10,320 bases of DNA from Candidatus Pacearchaeota archaeon (GTDB lineage: Archaea > Nanoarchaeota > Nanoarchaeia > Pacearchaeales > GW2011-AR1). The position numbers and the translations under genes were made by a program. The stretch lies in contig NZER01000281.1 of NCBI GenBank assembly GCA_002690445.1, forward strand, positions 1-10,320, in the 5' to 3' direction. This document shows, piece by piece, positions 7,572 to 10,320 of this stretch. The notes beneath the pieces are model-generated. The model was not told the origin of the DNA. It saw only the letters and a program-made list of their open reading frames with translations, and did no database searches. Positions within the stretch are counted from its first letter, which is position 1; each line of letters opens with the position of its first letter.

Positions 7572-8189
7572 GTGACTAAACTTTATTATGGTGATGGAAA
7601 ATGTTCAATTTCAGGCGAAGCTGCTGGAGTAGAGATTAACTACAAAGGTGCAATTAATATTGTTGATAAAACCCCGGACGGATTTCATATTATGACTGGT
7701 AATAATAAAATAATGATATTCCCCTTCGGGGTTAAGGATATTACATTAAATAATTTATTTGAATATACTGGCGAATTTAGAATATCATCGGTTATTGTAT
7801 CAGATTGGCAAGGGAAAAGCCTATCAACTACCATCAAAAGAATGATGGACTATGTTGAATTATTGGACGGGAATGTAGAAGATATGACTATTCCTGTTAA
7901 TAAATTGAATGCTACTTATAAACATCGTGCTAACCCTCATAAGACAACAGTAGATAAGAAAGTAATGGAAAATATGCACACATCCAACCATGACGGGGAT
8001 TTATATCTTGGTGCTGATATTTACGATGGTTATTATCATGTTCATTTAGAAACAGGCAAGGCTATGACCGGTGATGTGCATACTGAAGATTCGCAGGAAT
8101 TAAAAATTAAAATAATTAGAAAACCACAGCGTAGGATGGCTGCAAAACGTAGAACATCCATGCGTGATGGTAATGGAGGAGGATACTAA
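7572..8189 (+). CDS. Conserved phage tail-region protein of unknown function
   Basis: The protein has 205 residues and starts at a GTG directly after the previous TAA. GAGGG (7563-7567) lies 4 nt upstream and supports this start. The N-terminal half is compact and beta-rich (LYYGDGKCSISG, GVEINYKGAINI, IMIFPFGV). A helix-like LSTTIKRMMDYVELL stretch follows. The second half contains DGDLYLGADIYDGYYHVHLET, which could be a small beta domain, and ends with a basic tail (KPQRRMAAKRRTSMRDG) and a GGGY terminus. I recall similar proteins next to tail-hub genes in marine phages without a described function. Its place in the tail operon suggests a structural or assembly role. The basic C-terminus could contact nucleic acid or an acidic partner, such as the strongly acidic end of the preceding protein, but that is speculation. 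Confidence 0.65.
   Translation: MTKLYYGDGKCSISGEAAGVEINYKGAINIVDKTPDGFHIMTGNNKIMIFPFGVKDITLNNLFEYTGEFRISSVIVSDWQGKSLSTTIKRMMDYVELLDGNVEDMTIPVNKLNATYKHRANPHKTTVDKKVMENMHTSNHDGDLYLGADIYDGYYHVHLETGKAMTGDVHTEDSQELKIKIIRKPQRRMAAKRRTSMRDGNGGGY
8175..8182 (+). promoter_or_regulatory. Strong ribosome binding site (GGAGGAGG)
   Basis: This purine run lies inside the last codons of the upstream gene, 6 nt before the ATG at 8189. It is the best SD in the window, so the following tail protein is probably made in larger amounts than genes relying on stop/start coupling. Confidence 0.7.
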
Positions 8190-9169
8190 TGGCTTATCAA
8201 TCGGTTGGCACTCCGAGGTTTCTTGTGAATGTATTAGAATGGCTTGATTCTAATGGAGCTGCTCAAATAGATACTATATTTAGAACGATTCCTGTTAATA
8301 CTGTCTATAGTGGTACTACTGATGAACTTAACTGGGTACCACCTACAGCAGACATTTCAGGATACGAAATACCTTCTGGTATTCTTGGTAGTAAATCTTT
8401 TGTAGCTGCTTTAGGACATACATTTCCCCAAACAGGTTCTGGTTTTGGAATTTATGATGGTGAGGGTAATGCGTATGATGCAGAAGCTACTGATGATATA
8501 GTTATTAATGACGGAGGGGGACTTACTCCTCTTTACTCTGGATTTACTATACGAAGTTGCGAGGGATTTCGCAGTCATGCTGGGATATATTGGAGATTCG
8601 CTCAAGCTGGCAGTTTAAATATAGGCTCATTTATTATTGGCACATACTATGATATGCCACATTCACCCGATCTGTCCCTTACTATGACCCGTGAATATGG
8701 TGGAACAAAAACCATAGAAACAAAAGGTGGTGCATCACTTTCCAATACATTTTATACAAAACAGCCAAGTTGGGGTGCTCATCCGGCTTGGGAATTGTGG
8801 GATGAAACCACAAATACTTATCATGGGAATGAGGGATTGTTAAGCCTTTCTGGACGCAGACAGTGGGATTTATCATTTTCATATCTTCAGGACAGCGATA
8901 TATTCCCAGAATTATCAAGCATTGGATGGGTAGAAGCCGGCTATAGTGATACAGATGACTTATCTGGGAAAACGCTTTTAGATGCTGACAGCTTTTTTAG
9001 TCAAGTTGTTCACAGAACCAATGGTGGACAATTGCCGTTCATTTTCCAACCGGATAGTTCAAACAATAACCAGTTCGCTATCTGTAAATTTGATATGAAT
9101 GAATTTTCATTCGAACAGGTTGCGAACGGGGTTTATAATATAAAGCTGAAAATTAGGGAAGTCTGGTAG
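8189..9169 (+). CDS. Putative phage tail or tail-tip structural protein
   Basis: The protein has 326 residues and starts in a TAATG overlap behind a strong SD. It is rich in Gly, Ser, Thr, Trp, Tyr and Phe, with few charged helices, as expected of a beta-sandwich structural protein. Notable segments are GGTKTIETKGGASLSNTFY and SGRRQWDLSFSYL in the middle. Near the end are PFIFQPDSSNNNQFAICKFD and QVANGVYNIKLKIREVW. These resemble C-terminal parts of small tail proteins in marine phages that I have seen annotated only as hypothetical or tail proteins. It is the last plus-strand gene of the tail cluster, and its 3' end overlaps the convergent minus-strand gene by 17 nt. A distal-tail or adaptor role is possible but not shown. 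No glycan-binding or hydrolase motif is visible. Confidence 0.65.
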   Translation: MAYQSVGTPRFLVNVLEWLDSNGAAQIDTIFRTIPVNTVYSGTTDELNWVPPTADISGYEIPSGILGSKSFVAALGHTFPQTGSGFGIYDGEGNAYDAEATDDIVINDGGGLTPLYSGFTIRSCEGFRSHAGIYWRFAQAGSLNIGSFIIGTYYDMPHSPDLSLTMTREYGGTKTIETKGGASLSNTFYTKQPSWGAHPAWELWDETTNTYHGNEGLLSLSGRRQWDLSFSYLQDSDIFPELSSIGWVEAGYSDTDDLSGKTLLDADSFFSQVVHRTNGGQLPFIFQPDSSNNNQFAICKFDMNEFSFEQVANGVYNIKLKIREVW

Positions 9170-9503
9170 AGCGCGGGTCTTTAACCGGGAAGCCTTGTAC
9201 GGCAGCCCACAGGATAACCCTGTCAATATAATCCGAAAATTCTTCTATTGTAAATTCTGATGTTGTTTCTATTTTGAAGTTGCGCTTGCACCAGTAGTGT
9301 ATTTCTTCCGGCTGGTAGCCTATTTGTCCGCCGAATTCCCGTAGTATTGACCAGTAATAGTTGTTCTGCGCCGTATTTCGTATCTTAGACGGCTTAATAT
9401 CAATATAGCATTCCTGGCTATCAATCATATTTAAGTGTTCCGCCAAGCCCGTTTCATCGTGCCATCTTATTTTTCCGTTTTCTATTTTAGCCGTGAATCT
9501 CAT
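9153..9503 (-). CDS. NinB-like recombination-type phage protein
   Basis: The protein has 116 residues. The central region has the layout of small phage NinB/Orf-like proteins: a basic-plus-QN motif (RNTAQNNYYWSIL, residues 42-54), GYQPEEIHYWCKRNF (62-76), ETTSEFTIEEFSDYIDRV (79-96), then WAAVQGFPVKDP (99-110). Lambda NinB (Orf) is a recombination mediator that helps load recombinase on SSB-coated single-stranded DNA. That role is transferred here by resemblance only. The ATG overlaps the stop of the upstream nuclease-like gene by 4 nt (ATGA), and no SD is evident, so translation is probably coupled. The last six residues (RSTRLP) lie past the usual family end, in the 17-nt overlap with the convergent tail gene. 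An unrelated small phage protein is the alternative. Confidence 0.6.
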   Translation of the reverse strand: MRFTAKIENGKIRWHDETGLAEHLNMIDSQECYIDIKPSKIRNTAQNNYYWSILREFGGQIGYQPEEIHYWCKRNFKIETTSEFTIEEFSDYIDRVILWAAVQGFPVKDPRSTRLP

Positions 9504-10042
9504 ACATGATCTGGAATTGGGGTTAAATAATCAAAGTCAAGTTGTTCAGTTTCATTCGGCGTTTTTTTTATATTAATAACATCAAGTGCTAAAGTTTTTG
9601 CATCTATTTTTGGTAACAAAAAACCCATAGATGTTTCATTCCCATCGACGGTTTTTCCGTGTGCCTCATAGTATTTATTTGAACTATGTAAGTCCTTTAA
9701 TCGTTTTTTTAAAAAGATATAAAAAATATCATAATTGCCTATTAAATACAGCCATGAATTATCTTCAAAATAATCACCCCTGTATATCCCAGACCATTCC
9801 CATGTAGAAAGTGTGCCATCATCCTTTTCGCGACGCTCTTTGTACTCAATGAATAAGTTTGGCGATTTAGTAGATTTTTCATCAAATTTTATTTCTACGC
9901 CAAAACTATTTTCTCCTTTACGTTGTGTGCTTTGTGTTTTATATGGGATCATATTTACCCCCCATTCTTCGCAGAGTATTGGATATACAAAATTCTCGTA
10001 TTTATCACCTCTATCAAAGCATTCTTTATAATTTTTATTCAT
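9500..10042 (-). CDS. PD-(D/E)XK nuclease-like protein
   Basis: Starting at the ATG at 10042 the protein has 180 residues, beginning MNKNYKECFDRGDKYENF. I chose this over the in-frame ATGs at 10066 and 10057 because it forms a 4-nt ATGA overlap with the upstream methyltransferase stop, the same junction as at the downstream gene. The core GVEIKFDEKSTKSPNLFIEY carries a textbook PD-(D/E)XK arrangement: Asp54, eleven residues, then Glu66-x-Lys68. Glu16 and Glu50 are possible extra metal ligands. A later SGIYRG...NSWLYLIGNYDIFYIF block matches conserved features I recall in phage and bacterial hypothetical nucleases of this kind. The fold suits a restriction-like or recombination endonuclease cutting DNA with a divalent metal. 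Its place between MT-A70 and NinB-like genes fits either role. Activity and target are unknown. Confidence 0.65.
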   Translation of the reverse strand: MNKNYKECFDRGDKYENFVYPILCEEWGVNMIPYKTQSTQRKGENSFGVEIKFDEKSTKSPNLFIEYKERREKDDGTLSTWEWSGIYRGDYFEDNSWLYLIGNYDIFYIFLKKRLKDLHSSNKYYEAHGKTVDGNETSMGFLLPKIDAKTLALDVINIKKTPNETEQLDFDYLTPIPDHV

Positions 10043-10320
10043 ACTTGATTGCCCCATACATCCCATCCTTTTGTTTGTTTTCTTGAAAATAATTCTATTT
10101 TTTTGCCGTGAGTGTAAAGCGTATCAATAATTTCCCTGAACTCTTCAGGCTTTTCAGAATGTTCCTTTCGTTCTATTGACTGAACAGAATTTAACAGCTT
10201 TGAACTGTCCGGCAGACAGCTTCCTTTGGTGCAGACAAGCAAAAACTCATGACGGACAGAATTATAATAGCCGAAGTTGTGTTTTATTTTATTCCAGATA
10301 AATGATGTTTTGTAATTAAA
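10039..10320 (-). CDS. MT-A70 family adenine-N6 DNA methyltransferase (C-terminal part, cut by window edge)
   Basis: The reading frame is open to the right edge, so 93 C-terminal residues are visible and the start lies outside. It reads FIWNKIKHNFGYYNSVRHEF, then VCTKGSCLPD, SIERKEHSEKPEEFREIIDTLY, KKIELFSRK and GWDVWGNQV at the end. The EHSEKP motif followed by an ELF-R segment and a GWD-WGN terminus is diagnostic of phage and bacterial MT-A70 enzymes, which move a methyl group from S-adenosylmethionine to adenine N6. The catalytic DPPW motif would lie upstream, outside the window. Apparent internal starts such as the TTG at 10242 are not real, because the family homology continues upstream of it. 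The gene precedes the nuclease-like gene with an ATGA overlap. It may protect the phage genome against host restriction or against the neighbouring nuclease. Confidence 0.88.
   Translation of the reverse strand, partial: FNYKTSFIWNKIKHNFGYYNSVRHEFLLVCTKGSCLPDSSKLLNSVQSIERKEHSEKPEEFREIIDTLYTHGKKIELFSRKQTKGWDVWGNQV

Noticed and set aside
9164..9195. A tRNA-like stretch (TGGTAGAGCGCGGGTCTTTAA) at the strand switch, possibly a tRNA remnant or attachment site.
   Set aside because: There is no matching D-stem 5' half, the anticodon stem does not pair, and there is no T-arm GTTCGA sequence or acceptor downstream. The bases are also used as coding sequence on the minus strand and partly on the plus strand. 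Treated as chance resemblance.
10039..10242. A complete 67-aa gene starting at TTG 10242.
   Set aside because: The frame continues open to the right edge with MT-A70-like residues (GYYNSVRHEF) upstream of the TTG, so this is a truncated larger gene.
1..10320. CRISPR array, IS element, integrase or long terminal repeat.
   Set aside because: No regularly spaced repeats, transposase motifs, recombinase catalytic signatures or long inverted repeats were seen by eye. Short divergent repeats cannot be excluded without computation.

Overview
The window reads as part of a tailed double-stranded DNA bacteriophage genome (or an element derived from one). It is AT-rich and gene-dense with essentially no intergenic DNA. 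The anchor is the order of tail genes on the plus strand: a tail-assembly chaperone extension, a long tape measure protein, then several tail-tip or baseplate-type proteins, joined by 1-nt stop/start overlaps (TAATG). No bacterial housekeeping gene, rRNA, tRNA, IS element, CRISPR array or integrase is visible. The host cannot be read directly. The tail protein carries Cys-bounded 'GC-x-D...NYN...DD..SC' modules, which I associate with surface or secreted proteins of Bacteroidota, Marinimicrobia and marine metagenomic sequences, so an aquatic host of that kind is a weak inference.

Positions 1-501: the 3' end of a tail-assembly chaperone. The upstream frame stops at 82. A second open frame in the -1 register runs from 19 to 501 with no ATG or GTG and only a late TTG (286). 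A GGGGGAA run at 52-58, with an AGGAG 11 nt before it, is a plausible programmed -1 frameshift signal like that of the lambda G/GT system. Positions 476-3157: tape measure protein (893 aa), overlapping the chaperone end by 26 nt. Positions 3157-3357: a 66-aa six-cysteine zinc-ribbon-like protein. Positions 3357-7571: a 1404-aa tail protein. Its N-terminal ~860 residues look like a tail hub or baseplate protein. Its C-terminal ~540 residues look like an added surface module with two GC-x-D motifs and a terminal two-repeat dockerin-type calcium-binding domain. Positions 7572-8189 and 8189-9169: two further tail-region proteins of unrecognised function.

Positions 9153-10320, minus strand: three genes converge on the tail operon, transcribed right to left. 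They are the C-terminal part of an MT-A70 type adenine methyltransferase (running off the right edge), a PD-(D/E)XK nuclease-like protein, and a small NinB-like recombination-type protein. Both junctions are 4-nt ATGA overlaps, so the three are probably translated as a coupled unit. The last one overlaps the final tail gene tail-to-tail by 17 nt. The plus strand therefore builds the tail, and the minus strand encodes DNA modification, cleavage and recombination functions.

The most notable points are the dockerin and GC-x-D modules on a phage tail protein, the probable frameshift site, and the methyltransferase/nuclease/NinB-like cassette.
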